From a virus, in the IMG/VR virus record IMGVR_UViG_3300025010_000040, positions 31,165 through 95,164 of that record: a DNA stretch of 64,000 bases, one strand, 5' to 3'. The notes under the pieces are model-generated. The model saw only the letters and a program-made list of their open reading frames with translations. It was not told the origin of the DNA and searched no databases. The position numbers were made by a program, and so were the translations under genes. This document shows positions 55,390-64,000 of the stretch, in pieces (within the stretch, counting starts at the first letter, position 1; every line of letters starts with the position of its first letter).

Positions 55390-57552
55390 TCAATTTTTTC
55401 TTTCATATTTAAATATTTTGTAAGCATCCTCTAATGTTACAATAGGTATATAATCTTTTTTAGCTTTATCAACTTTAGATGATTGAACACCTAAATCTTT
55501 TACAACTACCATATCAATCCCTTTATTATAATTATCAACAACTAGTATGTTTTTATCGTCAAGGAATTTTTCAAATTCCCTATCACGGATTTTAGTAAAA
55601 CATACTTTACCAATATATTCACGCAAATCTTCTTTTATAACTAATTCGGAACATAAGAAATTTATAAGTTCAATATTACTATTTACTCCTTTAATTATCT
55701 TTTCAGCTGTTTTATTTTTTATTCCTCCTATCATAGTTAATTTTTTTACATCATTATTTAAACATATATCTTTTAATTCATTCAAATAATATATATTTAA
55801 AATACGTTTAAATATTTTTCTCCCTATATCGGGTATCCCCAAAGAACCTAATAATTCATAGTTATAAACAGTTTTACGACTTTTAATACTATCAACTATT
55901 TTATTAAATATTTTTTCACCAAATCCTTTAAATAATAGGATTGTTTGTTTATGATCTTTAATAAAGTATAAATCTTTAATACTTTTTACAACACCTAATT
56001 CATATAATAATGTGATAATACCACTAGAAATATTAGGTATAGATATCTTTTCAGCATAATTTATAATTTTACCTATTTTTCTAGAATCACAATTTTCATT
56101 AACACATTTTAATATAGGATCTTTAACTAATGGTTGTTTACAATAACGACATTCTGTTGGAGTTTTAAATAGTTTACCTTTTTCATTTCTTTTACAAGTT
56201 TCATCTATAATTAAATATGGAATTACATCATACTTAATTATAACTTCATCACCTTTTCTTAATTTACGTTCTTCAAATGTATCTATAGAACCTAAAGAAA
56301 TATTAGTTATTGTATTACCATTTATTTTAACTGGTTCAATTATAGCAACAGGTGCTATTGAACCTAAAATACCAGTTGACATTATAACATCTTTAATTAT
56401 AGTTCTTTTTTGTTCAGGTGGTAACTTATATGCAACTTCAAATTTATTAATATTATTTTCTCTCCCAAGTTGTTTAATGGTATTTTCATTTGCAAGAGTT
56501 ATAACAACACCATCAATCGGGATACCATCTTTTCTAACTGAACGAACCATAGTTTCTATAACTCGTTCAATATAATCAAAGTCAGTAATATCTTCAATTA
56601 AACTAAATCCTATTCTACTATTTAAAATTGATGTAGCAAATTCATCACTTATTCTCTGATATTGAAGAGGTATTATTGTTAGATATTTTAAAAGATTTTT
56701 ATTTATATCTTTACTTGTATTAAGAATTGATGAAACTGCACTTCTTGAACTTTTTAATATTCTTTCATTCTTACAAAATTCTTCAAAATCAAAATCCTTC
56801 ATAATAATTTCTGTTTTTACACCATAGTCCTCATTAAATATCATAAACTCATATTTATTATCGTCACACATCATAACCTCTTTATAATATTTAATATCTA
56901 CAAGACCAAAATTAAATTTGATTCCATTAAATAAATCAGTTATATCTATTGCTTCATTATTATCAACATCACCTCTAGTTAAAACTTTGTCAGCTGTTTT
57001 TAAATTAGATTTAAATTCAAAAATACCAGATATACCATCATATTTTGGTGTCATTCTAGCAACTTTCTCAACATTATTTAACTTTCTCCCTAATTTATTT
57101 TCAATACCTTTTATCCAATCTTCTAAAGATTTTCTATTATCCTTTCCCTTATCTTTCTTTCTAATAAAATGAATTTTATCTAAAGTACCTCTTAAAGCTG
57201 GATAACTGTGATAACCTATTTTTCTATCTTTAACTTTATTAATAGGAGCACCAACAATTTCTTTCATTTGTAAGTCTTTGTTCAGTTCATATAATCTATC
57301 ATAATCTTCATCACTAACAGGAGAATCAACTTCACTATTATTATAAATATCTTGCAGTATCTTTATTATTAATTCAATAATAATTAAATCATCTGAATTA
57401 TAATTTTCAGTCCCACTTAATAAAATATTTATAATTCTATTAATTCCAATGGTATTTAATTTTTCTACAATCACTTCATAATCATCAAAAATATCTAATC
57501 TTTCAACAAAAATAACTGATAATGAATCAATAATATTTTTTTTGTCTAACAT
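55390..57552 (-). CDS. ligA: NAD-dependent DNA ligase
   Basis: A 720 aa LigA-type ligase that seals nicks using NAD. The Ia-like start SPVSDEDYDRLYELN lies near residue 79-95. The adenylation lysine is in TPKYDGIS (Lys170), followed by the nucleotidyltransferase core. The OB fold carries KLRKGDEVIIKYDVIP near 437. A four-cysteine zinc finger (CRYC ... CVNENC) lies near 463-490, then helix-hairpin-helix repeats (FGEKIFNKIVDS, LGIPDIGRKIF, IGGIKNKTAEKI), and the end looks like a BRCT domain. All parts are present. AGGAGG precedes the ATG. Confidence 0.92.
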   Translation of the reverse strand: MLDKKNIIDSLSVIFVERLDIFDDYEVIVEKLNTIGINRIINILLSGTENYNSDDLIIIELIIKILQDIYNNSEVDSPVSDEDYDRLYELNKDLQMKEIVGAPINKVKDRKIGYHSYPALRGTLDKIHFIRKKDKGKDNRKSLEDWIKGIENKLGRKLNNVEKVARMTPKYDGISGIFEFKSNLKTADKVLTRGDVDNNEAIDITDLFNGIKFNFGLVDIKYYKEVMMCDDNKYEFMIFNEDYGVKTEIIMKDFDFEEFCKNERILKSSRSAVSSILNTSKDINKNLLKYLTIIPLQYQRISDEFATSILNSRIGFSLIEDITDFDYIERVIETMVRSVRKDGIPIDGVVITLANENTIKQLGRENNINKFEVAYKLPPEQKRTIIKDVIMSTGILGSIAPVAIIEPVKINGNTITNISLGSIDTFEERKLRKGDEVIIKYDVIPYLIIDETCKRNEKGKLFKTPTECRYCKQPLVKDPILKCVNENCDSRKIGKIINYAEKISIPNISSGIITLLYELGVVKSIKDLYFIKDHKQTILLFKGFGEKIFNKIVDSIKSRKTVYNYELLGSLGIPDIGRKIFKRILNIYYLNELKDICLNNDVKKLTMIGGIKNKTAEKIIKGVNSNIELINFLCSELVIKEDLREYIGKVCFTKIRDREFEKFLDDKNILVVDNYNKGIDMVVVKDLGVQSSKVDKAKKDYIPIVTLEDAYKIFKYERKN

Positions 57553-57590
57553 ATTAAAGCCTCCTAAAGTTTTTATATTATGTTAAATAT

Positions 57591-57603
57591 ATAATATATA
57601 AAT
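57591..57603 (-). promoter_or_regulatory. Candidate promoter element (ATAATATATAAAT)
   Basis: Looser copy of the recurring element, 38 bases before the ligase start codon. Confidence 0.35.
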
Positions 57604-57611
57604 AAAAAATA

Positions 57612-57631
57612 AAGGTTATTATTTTAACCTT
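57612..57631 (-). terminator. Terminator (- strand)
   Basis: AAGGTTA/TAACCTT hairpin followed on the - strand by TATTTTTTATT, after the gene at 57646. Confidence 0.75.
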
Positions 57632-57645
57632 CATTTTATTTGTTT

Positions 57646-58653
57646 TTAATATCCTTGGTATCCTTCTTCAATTTTTTCTATAAAATTAATTTCATACTTG
57701 TTAAGTTTAAAGGTTTGTATTCCAATCCATGAAGAATAAGTTGGATAAATTTCTCCTTTGTGTTTAAATGCAGGAAACCTAAACCCTGTTTTAGTTATAA
57801 CTGTTAATAATTTACTATTTCTTTTTGTACTTTCATTTTTAATACTAGGGTATCCACCTTCATACAAAGAATATCCATCTACTACAATATAGTCCTTATA
57901 TTTAAGTTGTTTTGTAGTATAATATACTCTCATTAATAAACCAGAAACCAATTTAGCTTTAGTAGAAGATTTATATCTATCATAATGGTAATCCTTGGTT
58001 TTTCTATGAAGAACAAGTTTCTTTCCATTATCCATATAAGAAACAAATTCTCCATTTTCAAGTACAAATAATCTAATTTCATATTGTCTATTAGGATTTA
58101 CAGTAAATCTTGGGGTGGAACCAAAAATAATATGTGTATTTATAATTTTTCTATTAATAAAATCTAAAACAAAATTATATTTACCATATTTTTTATTACA
58201 ATTAAAATCAAATTTTGCAATATTTATTAAGGTGATTTTACAAGTTTTGTTTGCATAAAACATAAAACGGTCTGTTAAATTACTGACGGATTCAACTCTA
58301 TGAATAAAAACTTGCGGAAATTCATTTAAACTATTAATTTCTGTTATATTATATTTAAAAATTATTATATGATAACCTGGTTTAATCATAACTTTGGCTT
58401 GTTCATATTGATTAATTTTTTTTGTATTATTAATGTATTCAGTATCACTATATCCATCACGGGTTATACCAATTGGTCTATTAAACTTTTCATCTGTTAT
58501 TACCATAGCATATTCATTTGGTTTTACAAATTCAGTTAAAAAACAATTTTTTAATTTATTTTCGAAATAAATATTGTATTTTTTATTAACTTCTGTTGTA
58601 TCAAGTTCATATAAATTTAAATCAATAGGTTCATCAAGTGTATCAACAATCAC
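57646..58653 (-). CDS. Unknown protein, 335 aa
   Basis: Not recognised. A beta-rich globular protein with many Tyr/Lys residues and no membrane segment. Start GTG 58653 with AAAGGAGATG upstream. A terminator follows. Position beside replication and transcription genes gives no clear hint. Confidence 0.62.
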   Translation of the reverse strand: MIVDTLDEPIDLNLYELDTTEVNKKYNIYFENKLKNCFLTEFVKPNEYAMVITDEKFNRPIGITRDGYSDTEYINNTKKINQYEQAKVMIKPGYHIIIFKYNITEINSLNEFPQVFIHRVESVSNLTDRFMFYANKTCKITLINIAKFDFNCNKKYGKYNFVLDFINRKIINTHIIFGSTPRFTVNPNRQYEIRLFVLENGEFVSYMDNGKKLVLHRKTKDYHYDRYKSSTKAKLVSGLLMRVYYTTKQLKYKDYIVVDGYSLYEGGYPSIKNESTKRNSKLLTVITKTGFRFPAFKHKGEIYPTYSSWIGIQTFKLNKYEINFIEKIEEGYQGY

Positions 58654-58729
58654 AAAAACATCTCCTTTATTTTTATAAACTTTTCAAAATTGTTTATTTG
58701 TTATTATAATAATATATAAATGAAAAAAA

Positions 58730-58749
58730 TGAGGATTTAAGTATCCTCA
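58730..58749 (-). terminator. Terminator (- strand)
   Basis: TGAGGAT/ATCCTCA hairpin followed on the - strand by TTTTTTTCAT, after the gene at 58758. Confidence 0.8.
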
Positions 58750-58757
58750 ATGATTTT

Positions 58758-59912
58758 TTAAAATCTAGCACCTTTAAATAAAAGCTTTAAATAATCTTCA
58801 GAAACAAAAACATCACCAATATCTTTCATTTTTGGTATTTCTTTTTCTGGTTTAGGTTCAGAAGGTTGAATGGGAGTGAGAATGTCTAACGATTTTTTAT
58901 TTTCAGCTTTTTTCTTTTTAAACTTATTGTATTCCATTATAAAAATATCAGGTAGTCCTGATATACATGTATCATTAAACTTGGTTCTAACTGTAGCATA
59001 CCAAGTTAATGCCTCATTGTGTAAACTTTGAACAGTATTAGCATTAAATAAATTTTTATTTACTTTAAAGAAATTTAATAATTGTAATTGGTCAATTTCT
59101 TTTGAATTACTTAAAAAATCATTTATATATTTTTTAAGTAATTTTATATTACCTTCATTACAAATAATCAAAGGATTATTCTGTTTCTTAAAAGAAATTA
59201 CATCCTCAAGAATAATCCTTTTCATAATCATTAATACTGTTTTTTCTGATAAGCCATTAAACAATTTTTTTACATCTTCATCATCCGCAATATCACTAAA
59301 CGACTTTAATTTATCATTAACCGTTTTAATAACTTCGACATCATCCAATAATGACAATGATTTTATTAAATCATTATATTCGGTGCCCAGTTCAATCTTA
59401 AGTGCTACGCCTATATTTTTAATAAAGAAAGTTATCAATTCGTCTTTTACTAAATCTAGTGAGCAATTATTTAAAATTTCTTTTTCAATAAGGTTAACTT
59501 CTGGTTTTGTTGGTTCTATAACAGTAACAACGATTTTATCAACTTCGGTGGTATCTTGGGCTGAAGTTGTTGTTTCTTTTTTTTCATCACCGGTTTTTAA
59601 TACAAAACCAGTAGATAAATCATTGATTATATCATCGGTCTCAATAACAAGACCTTTAACATGTTCATTGACAAGTTCACTCATATTTTTAAACTCATCA
59701 ATGATATTGTTTTCATCTGAAAAATTTTCTTTCAAAAAAGTAATAACATTATCTTTTTCCCAAATTCCTCCAGGAACATGAATGTCATTAAGATAGGATT
59801 CATGTTCCTCAATAAATTTTTTAAATTCACCCTCTGTATTAACATCTGTTGGAAGATTGTCAAAAAGTTCTTTTAAAATCTCCATTTTTTTCTTACCTAG
59901 ATCACCAGCCAT
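58758..59912 (-). CDS. Unknown acidic protein, 384 aa
   Basis: No family assigned. Mainly helical and acidic. It has a Thr/Glu-rich linker near residues 112-130 (DEKKETTTSAQDTTEVDKIV) and a Pro-rich segment near 348-360 (PIQPSEPKPEKEIPKM). It has slightly higher GC than its neighbours. AAGGAGG precedes the ATG. A structural (virion) role would fit its composition but is not shown. Confidence 0.62.
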   Translation of the reverse strand: MAGDLGKKKMEILKELFDNLPTDVNTEGEFKKFIEEHESYLNDIHVPGGIWEKDNVITFLKENFSDENNIIDEFKNMSELVNEHVKGLVIETDDIINDLSTGFVLKTGDEKKETTTSAQDTTEVDKIVVTVIEPTKPEVNLIEKEILNNCSLDLVKDELITFFIKNIGVALKIELGTEYNDLIKSLSLLDDVEVIKTVNDKLKSFSDIADDEDVKKLFNGLSEKTVLMIMKRIILEDVISFKKQNNPLIICNEGNIKLLKKYINDFLSNSKEIDQLQLLNFFKVNKNLFNANTVQSLHNEALTWYATVRTKFNDTCISGLPDIFIMEYNKFKKKKAENKKSLDILTPIQPSEPKPEKEIPKMKDIGDVFVSEDYLKLLFKGARF

Positions 59913-60001
59913 ACATTTTACCTCCTTAAATTTATATTTTTTTTATAATATTTACATAAGAATGGAACATAGATAAATTGAATCTTTTATTTATCTATAG
60001 T

Positions 60002-60014
60002 AATAATATATATT
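60002..60014 (-). promoter_or_regulatory. Candidate promoter element (AATAATATATATT)
   Basis: Exact copy of the 13-mer, 89 bases before the start at 59912, farther than usual, implying a longer leader if used. Confidence 0.4.
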
Positions 60015-60039
60015 TGTAATGATGGAAATACGGAAAATC

Positions 60040-60071
60040 AATATACCGACATAATATTATGTCGGTATATT
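60040..60071 (-). terminator. Terminator-like perfect palindrome (- strand)
   Basis: 32-nt perfect palindrome centred on ATAATATTAT with stem AATATACCGACAT, then GATTTTCC on the - strand. It lies just after the RNA polymerase beta C-half gene. The T-run is short, so efficiency is uncertain. Confidence 0.65.
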
Positions 60072-60077
60072 TTATTA

Positions 60078-61066
60078 TTATATTTTAATATCAATAACAA
60101 ATTTTCCTTCATTAAATTTCCTTTTTTCAATCTCATCATCTATAAGTTTTTCAAAATCTCTTTTAGTTCCAACAAATACTTTATTTTCTTTATATTCATT
60201 AGTAATGTCAATTCTTCTTTTAATATCTTCAAATTTTTTATTATCAGTTAAGAAGAACTTTCCATTATAAAATTTACCTTCAAGATGTCCAGTATTAATC
60301 TTTATATCAAATAGGTCATTATTAAATTCTATACCTAATCCCATTGATTTTAAAAATACCGATAATATTTCAATATTTCTATTTTTAAAATTTGCTTTAT
60401 ACTTAAAATCTTTTATAGGATTTAATCTTGTCATTAAATTTTTACCTAAATCACGTCTACCTATAACTGATGACCTATAGAATAGATGTAGTTGAGCTAT
60501 TAGTTCAGTTGGAACCCCTATATTAGTATTAAGATTTTCATCAATACCTATTCTTATAGGAGTTTTAGAATAAAGTTCCTGGTGAGTTTTAGCTTTATTA
60601 GATTTTTCAGGTAATCCTTTTCTTGATAAAGTTCCAGTTGATCTAGCTGAAAAACCTTTCTTAGCTGTTTGCATTAATTTCATTACATACATATCTCCAA
60701 CTATTAATTTCTTCATCATTTTAATCTTTCTACCAAATCTATTTACATAAACATCATATTGTTCAATCCAATCATGTTCTTCATATAATTTAATAAGTTT
60801 ATCAAATAAGAATTCCTCTTCCCATAAAGGAGGTATATGAATAAATATACCTTCTTCAACTAAATTATTGAAAAATTCTTCCTTACCAATGATACTCAAT
60901 TTTCTTAAATATTCTCTTAACTTTTCTTCCTGGTCTTTATTAAAATAACTTATTATATTAAGAAACAAATCTTCTTTTTCTTTCATATTAGTCAGTGTTT
61001 GAATACGGTCCACTGTTCTATTGCATATAAACGTAATTGATTGTTCAAAAAGCTGGTATGAGTTTA
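60078..61066 (-). CDS. RNA polymerase beta, C-terminal half, exon 3
   Basis: The last 329 codons of the 750 aa product. It begins LNSYQLFEQSITFICNRTV, the counterpart of RMNIGQ in bacterial beta, and includes MKLMQTAKKGFSARSTGTLS and the following conserved clamp/switch region, then ends FVIDIKI. Confidence 0.85.
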
Positions 61067-61367
61067 CAATTGTTTTAGACCATATCTTCAGTCCTATAAA
61101 GAACTGCCTCCCGTTTCGGGTTTCCCCTACTCTACTCGCTTCTTCAGTTATAGATAAATTATAACTTATGCTTTCGATGGCCGTTGAGCACATTTCAAAT
61201 ATTACTATTTGAAACTTCGCTGCGGATTACTCAATTTTAAACCTTTTTACCATATCTGAGTAGTTACTTCAGCCCTTATCTATGTCACCATGATAAGTTG
61301 GTAGTTTAAAATTATCGAACTTTCCCGCAATTAGAGAGGTTTTAGATCGCCTAAACCTTACCAGTCC
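61067..61367 (-). ncRNA. Divergent group I intron in RNA polymerase beta (C half)
   Basis: A 301 nt intron, clearly different from the others outside the core. P1 is perfect: exon AUCGCU with intron GGCGAU, including the U-G pair. P7 is GGCCAT/ATGGTC, a compensatory change from GACTAT/ATAGTC of the other introns. It ends in G at 61067. It is the only phase-1 insertion: it splits a Leu codon between INR and NSYQLFE. Confidence 0.87.
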
Positions 61368-61482
61368 AGCGATTGATTACAGATATTGAATTAAATAGAA
61401 TATCAACACGCTCTCCAGTTTCTAAGAATGGCATTTCATTATCAGGTAATATTTTTGATATAACACCTTTATTACCATATCT
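61368..61482 (-). CDS. RNA polymerase beta, C-terminal half, exon 2 (115 nt)
   Basis: A 38-codon-plus-one-base exon. It encodes [20 protein letters not shown], then [18 protein letters not shown]. This is the active-site segment of beta (GRxGNKGVIS...DMPF...VDIxxNPLGVPSR in bacteria). It is flanked by two introns. Confidence 0.88.
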
Positions 61483-61812
61483 CGTTAAATTCACATAGAT
61501 CGTTAATCTATGCAGTTCTCTTATGAACTTCCCTAAGTTTCCTTAGGATACTAGACTATATCTTCATCCTTATATAAATAATATCTATATAAGGAGCTCT
61601 CCATTTCGATTTAAGGGAATCTCACTTGAGCCCTACTCCTAATGCTTATTTCAAAGCTAAAGGATAGTCGTTGAACTTTATTCCTCATTATAAGGAATCT
61701 TAGCTGCGGATTACTCAATCTTTTTATTATATAATAAAAAGCTCTAAGAGCTTCCCCGACAATTAAAGTAATTTTCTATATATGTTACCATATATAGGGG
61801 CTAAGCTACATA
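61483..61812 (-). ncRNA. Group I intron 1 in RNA polymerase beta (C half)
   Basis: A 330 nt intron without an ORF. P1 pairs exon GGGU with intron GCCC; P7 GACTAT/ATAGTC; it ends in G at 61483. It is shorter than its relatives because part of the CTCACCCACTCACTTGAG segment and the P2-side extension are missing. Splicing joins GQKITG to RYGNKGVIS. Confidence 0.87.
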
Positions 61813-62961
61813 ACCCGTTATTTTTTGCCCTACTTCTAAATAAGCATTTTTTTCAACTAAAAATTCTATTACTATATTAGAAAATACCGAGTTATTTTCT
61901 TCTCTCCACTTATACTTTTCATCTAATATATTCTTAGCTTTTCTCATATAAAAACTAACTTCTCTAGAATATTTAGAACCAGAATCAATTATCTGTTTAC
62001 ATCTTTTAAATATCTTCTCATAATAAACTAATTGCATTTTATAATATTTCATTATTTGTCTATTAAAATCATTTTCTTCTAATTCATCTAAAGTTTTATT
62101 ACAATAGATATCTATATCAATAATTTTACCTTTACCCTCAATAAAGAATAATACATCTGAAGTAAAATCAATCTTTCTAAGATTAGATTTCTTTAAATCA
62201 TATAACAATTGATTGTTATGAATTCTTCTCTTAGCACAAATTACCTTATCTTTAACATATTCATTTATATCAGGAAAAGTTTTATAATTATTACTATTGC
62301 CATAAATATTACAAAATATATCATTATCATTTAAAGAAACTTTAACTCTTTCAACTTCTGTTGAAACCATTCTTTTTGATAATGACTCAGAACAAACAAT
62401 AGCATCTTCAATAGTATTATTTTCTAAAAGGTACATAAATTTAACATTAGTACCATAACAATAATTCATATCATCATCATAAGATGTACTCTTATAAAGA
62501 ACTTCGCCTTTATTTATTGAATTACCAACTTCTTTATTATCAATATTATTGGTATTATACTTAAAACCATATCTTTCTGTTAAGTCTTCTACAGATTTCT
62601 TTTCTATAATATCATATTTATCATTTTCTTTATCATATACAAATAATAAATAAAATTGTTCTTCATTTTTATCATCTGTAAATTTACTTATTTTATCAAT
62701 AATAACACAATTATTTTTAACCTTTTTGAAACCAGTAGAATTCTTACCTACTATATTCTCATAATTAGTAAAAATTCTTGGAAACTCAGGTTCATTTAAA
62801 GTAACACATTGTTTCAAATGAGCAGTAAACATAACATTCCTTGATGAACTAATATATCCTGGATTAGTTAATAACGTCATCCCAAATATATCATCTTTAC
62901 CTTTAAATTCTTTTTCTTTCTCTTGTAGTATCTCTTTTAGTGACATTGTGGTTTTATACAA
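61813..62961 (-). CDS. RNA polymerase beta, C-terminal half, exon 1
   Basis: Residues 1-383 of a 750 aa product. It contains GYISSSRNVMFTAHLKQCV near residue 35 (bacterial beta: SRxxMxxxxQRQAV), EDAIVCSESLSKRM near 183 (bacterial: NFEDAIVISERL), and VGQKITG at the end. With the gene at 51245 it makes up one beta subunit, a split typical of phage phiKZ/AR9-type RNA polymerases. Start: TTG 62961 with AAGGAGGT; ATG 62946 is the alternative. Confidence 0.87.
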
Positions 62962-63051
62962 TAACTTTACCTCCTTATTTAAAAATTATTATAGAGAATG
63001 TATATTCATATAATATATAAATACACATTCTCTAGTTTTTATTATAAAAGT

Positions 63052-63513
63052 TTATGCCGCTTCTTTAAATTGTTTATCTTGTGATTTTTCTAATCTATCG
63101 CATAATTCAAAAATATTTAACAATTGACCATTTTCTTCTGGTTCAACATGTGATAATTGTTTTTCCAATATAGGTAATGATCTATTAAATAATTCATATC
63201 TTAATTTTTCATTAGTAAGAAATTCTTTTCTAAATTTCCTACTATCAAATTTAATATCTTTTACTCCTTCAATATATTTATAAGGATTACGTCCAGCAAT
63301 TAACTCATTATCTTCAGCAAATCTTAATTGAGTTAAAATTGGATCAAATCCAGTAGACTGATCATATATAAGATTTACAAATTGACCAGCTTTATTTGTT
63401 CTAGATTTTAAAAATTCAGCTCTTACACCAAAACCATCAAAACCATGTTCATCTTTTTTAAATTTTTCTGAACCTATAGCTATGAAGTTTATTAATAAAT
63501 TAGCATAATAAAT
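63052..63513 (-). CDS. RecA/UvsX-like recombinase, last exon
   Basis: The C-terminal 153 aa of a strand-exchange recombinase. Joined to the upstream exon it reads GGNAP-IYYANLLINFIAIGSEK, matching RecA GGNALKFYASVRLDI. It then has FLKSRTNKAGQFVNLIYDQS plus GFDP, where RecA has [21 protein letters not shown]. The C-terminus is acidic/helical. The N-terminal part with the Walker motifs lies beyond the right edge. Confidence 0.78.
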   Translation of the reverse strand: MYYANLLINFIAIGSEKFKKDEHGFDGFGVRAEFLKSRTNKAGQFVNLIYDQSTGFDPILTQLRFAEDNELIAGRNPYKYIEGVKDIKFDSRKFRKEFLTNEKLRYELFNRSLPILEKQLSHVEPEENGQLLNIFELCDRLEKSQDKQFKEAA

Positions 63514-63861
63514 CGTATATTCACATTAGTCGTCAGCCAATGCAGTTCTCTTCTCTTATGAACTTCCTTATCTTTCGATAAGATACTAGACTATATCTTC
63601 ATCCTTAATAAATTATTTATTAAGGAGTTACCCATTTCGTAAAGAACTTTTTAAGTTCACCCTACCATTATTGACTTGTAGGTCTACTCCTCAGTCTAAA
63701 TTAGACTTCATCAGATAGTCGTTGAACCTTTCTCATAGTAATAATATGAGACTTGGCTGCGGATTACTCAATCTTTTTATTATATAATAAAAAGCTCTAA
63801 GAGCTTCCCCGACAATTAAAGTAATACTAACATAATATTACTATTATGCCACCCTAAATTT
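63514..63861 (-). ncRNA. Group I intron in recombinase gene (second)
   Basis: A 348 nt intron without an ORF. P1 pairs exon CACCU with intron GGGUG; P7 GACTAT/ATAGTC; it ends in G at 63514. Its middle (63640-63710) has diverged from the common CTCAAGTGAGTGGGTG segment, giving a different P-helix sequence. Confidence 0.85.
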
Positions 63862-63876
63862 AGGTGCATTCCCACC
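63862..63876 (-). CDS. 15-nt microexon of the recombinase (GGNAP)
   Basis: Only five codons, Gly-Gly-Asn-Ala-Pro, lie between the 3' end G (63877) of one group I intron and the 5' site of the next. The peptide matches the RecA L2/motif region GGNALKF at exactly the place needed to continue into the next exon. The last five bases (CACCT) also pair with the downstream intron in P1. Confidence 0.78.
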
Positions 63877-64000
63877 CGTAAAGTTCACATAGGTCGTTAG
63901 TCTATGCAGTTCTCTTATGAACTTCCTTATCTTTCAATAAGATACCAGACTATATCATTAACCTAATAATTTCTTATTGGGCTACTTCCTATTTCGATTT
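63877..64000 (-). ncRNA. Group I intron in recombinase gene (first), 3' part, cut by window edge
   Basis: The 3' 124 nt of another intron, ending in G at 63877. Bases 63884-64000 are identical over 117 nt to the 3' part of the DNA polymerase intron (30173-30289), so this is a recent copy. The 5' part and any endonuclease gene lie outside the window. Confidence 0.85.

Overview
The window is 64 kb of a very AT-rich, double-stranded-DNA, contractile-tailed (myovirus-type) phage, probably a jumbo phage of a Gram-positive (Firmicutes or Clostridia-like) host. The evidence is direct. There is a prohead protease, capsid protein, tail sheath, tail tube, portal and large terminase. There is also a multi-subunit RNA polymerase beta subunit split over two genes, a family B DNA polymerase, an NAD-dependent ligase, an SbcC/gp46-type ATPase, a UvsW-like helicase and a RecA/UvsX-type recombinase. 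The host guess rests on strong AGGAGG ribosome binding sites, frequent GTG and TTG starts, and an exported protein with the copper-amine-oxidase N-terminal-like stalk domain common in Firmicutes. No tRNA, rRNA, CRISPR array or insertion sequence was seen.

Layout. 1-9.1 kb (+ strand): DEAH-box RNA helicase with a partner gene, Nudix hydrolase, exported surface protein, small unknown genes and a UvsW-like helicase. 9.1-10.7 kb (-): a conserved unknown protein and the T4 gp21-like prohead protease. 10.8-26.2 kb (+): the virion module, holding a membrane/coiled-coil protein, an acidic repeat protein (likely scaffold), the capsid protein, a zinc protease, a tail fibre/spike, terminase, neck/tail unknowns, sheath and tube. 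26.3-32.5 kb (-): portal, a possible clamp and the N-terminal part of DNA polymerase B. 32.6-33.8 kb (+): one unknown gene. 33.8-51.2 kb (-): a long run of small accessory genes with repeated promoter and terminator units, the SbcC-like ATPase, and a PurZ-type adenylosuccinate synthetase homologue. 51.2-64 kb (-): RNA polymerase beta (N half), ligase, unknown proteins, RNA polymerase beta (C half) and the recombinase.

Two things stand out. First, the gene at 44302-45315 has the sequence marks of PurZ rather than PurA: GSEGKGK instead of GDEGKGK, and PYCTSRD. This suggests a genome in which 2-aminoadenine (Z) replaces adenine. Its setting is unusual, a family B polymerase and a phage-encoded multi-subunit RNA polymerase, with no recognisable DpoZ, DatZ or MazZ in the window. 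Second, nine group I introns (seven complete without a nuclease gene or partial at the edge, two carrying HNH endonuclease genes) interrupt the terminase, portal, DNA polymerase, both RNA polymerase beta genes and the recombinase. I derived their splice sites by joining conserved protein reading frames, with a terminal U, a P1 helix and a terminal intron G at nearly every site. One result is a 15-nucleotide exon (Gly-Gly-Asn-Ala-Pro) between two introns of the recombinase gene. One of these recombinase introns is identical over 117 nt to the DNA polymerase intron.

How the genes work together. The replication set (PolB fragment, helicases, ligase, recombinase, SbcC-like nuclease subunit) and the phage RNA polymerase would act on DNA that may carry Z. 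A recurring AATATATATTATT-type element lies about 33-40 nt before many start codons and is a candidate promoter for a phage or host polymerase. Gene functions beyond the named families are unknown and are marked as such.
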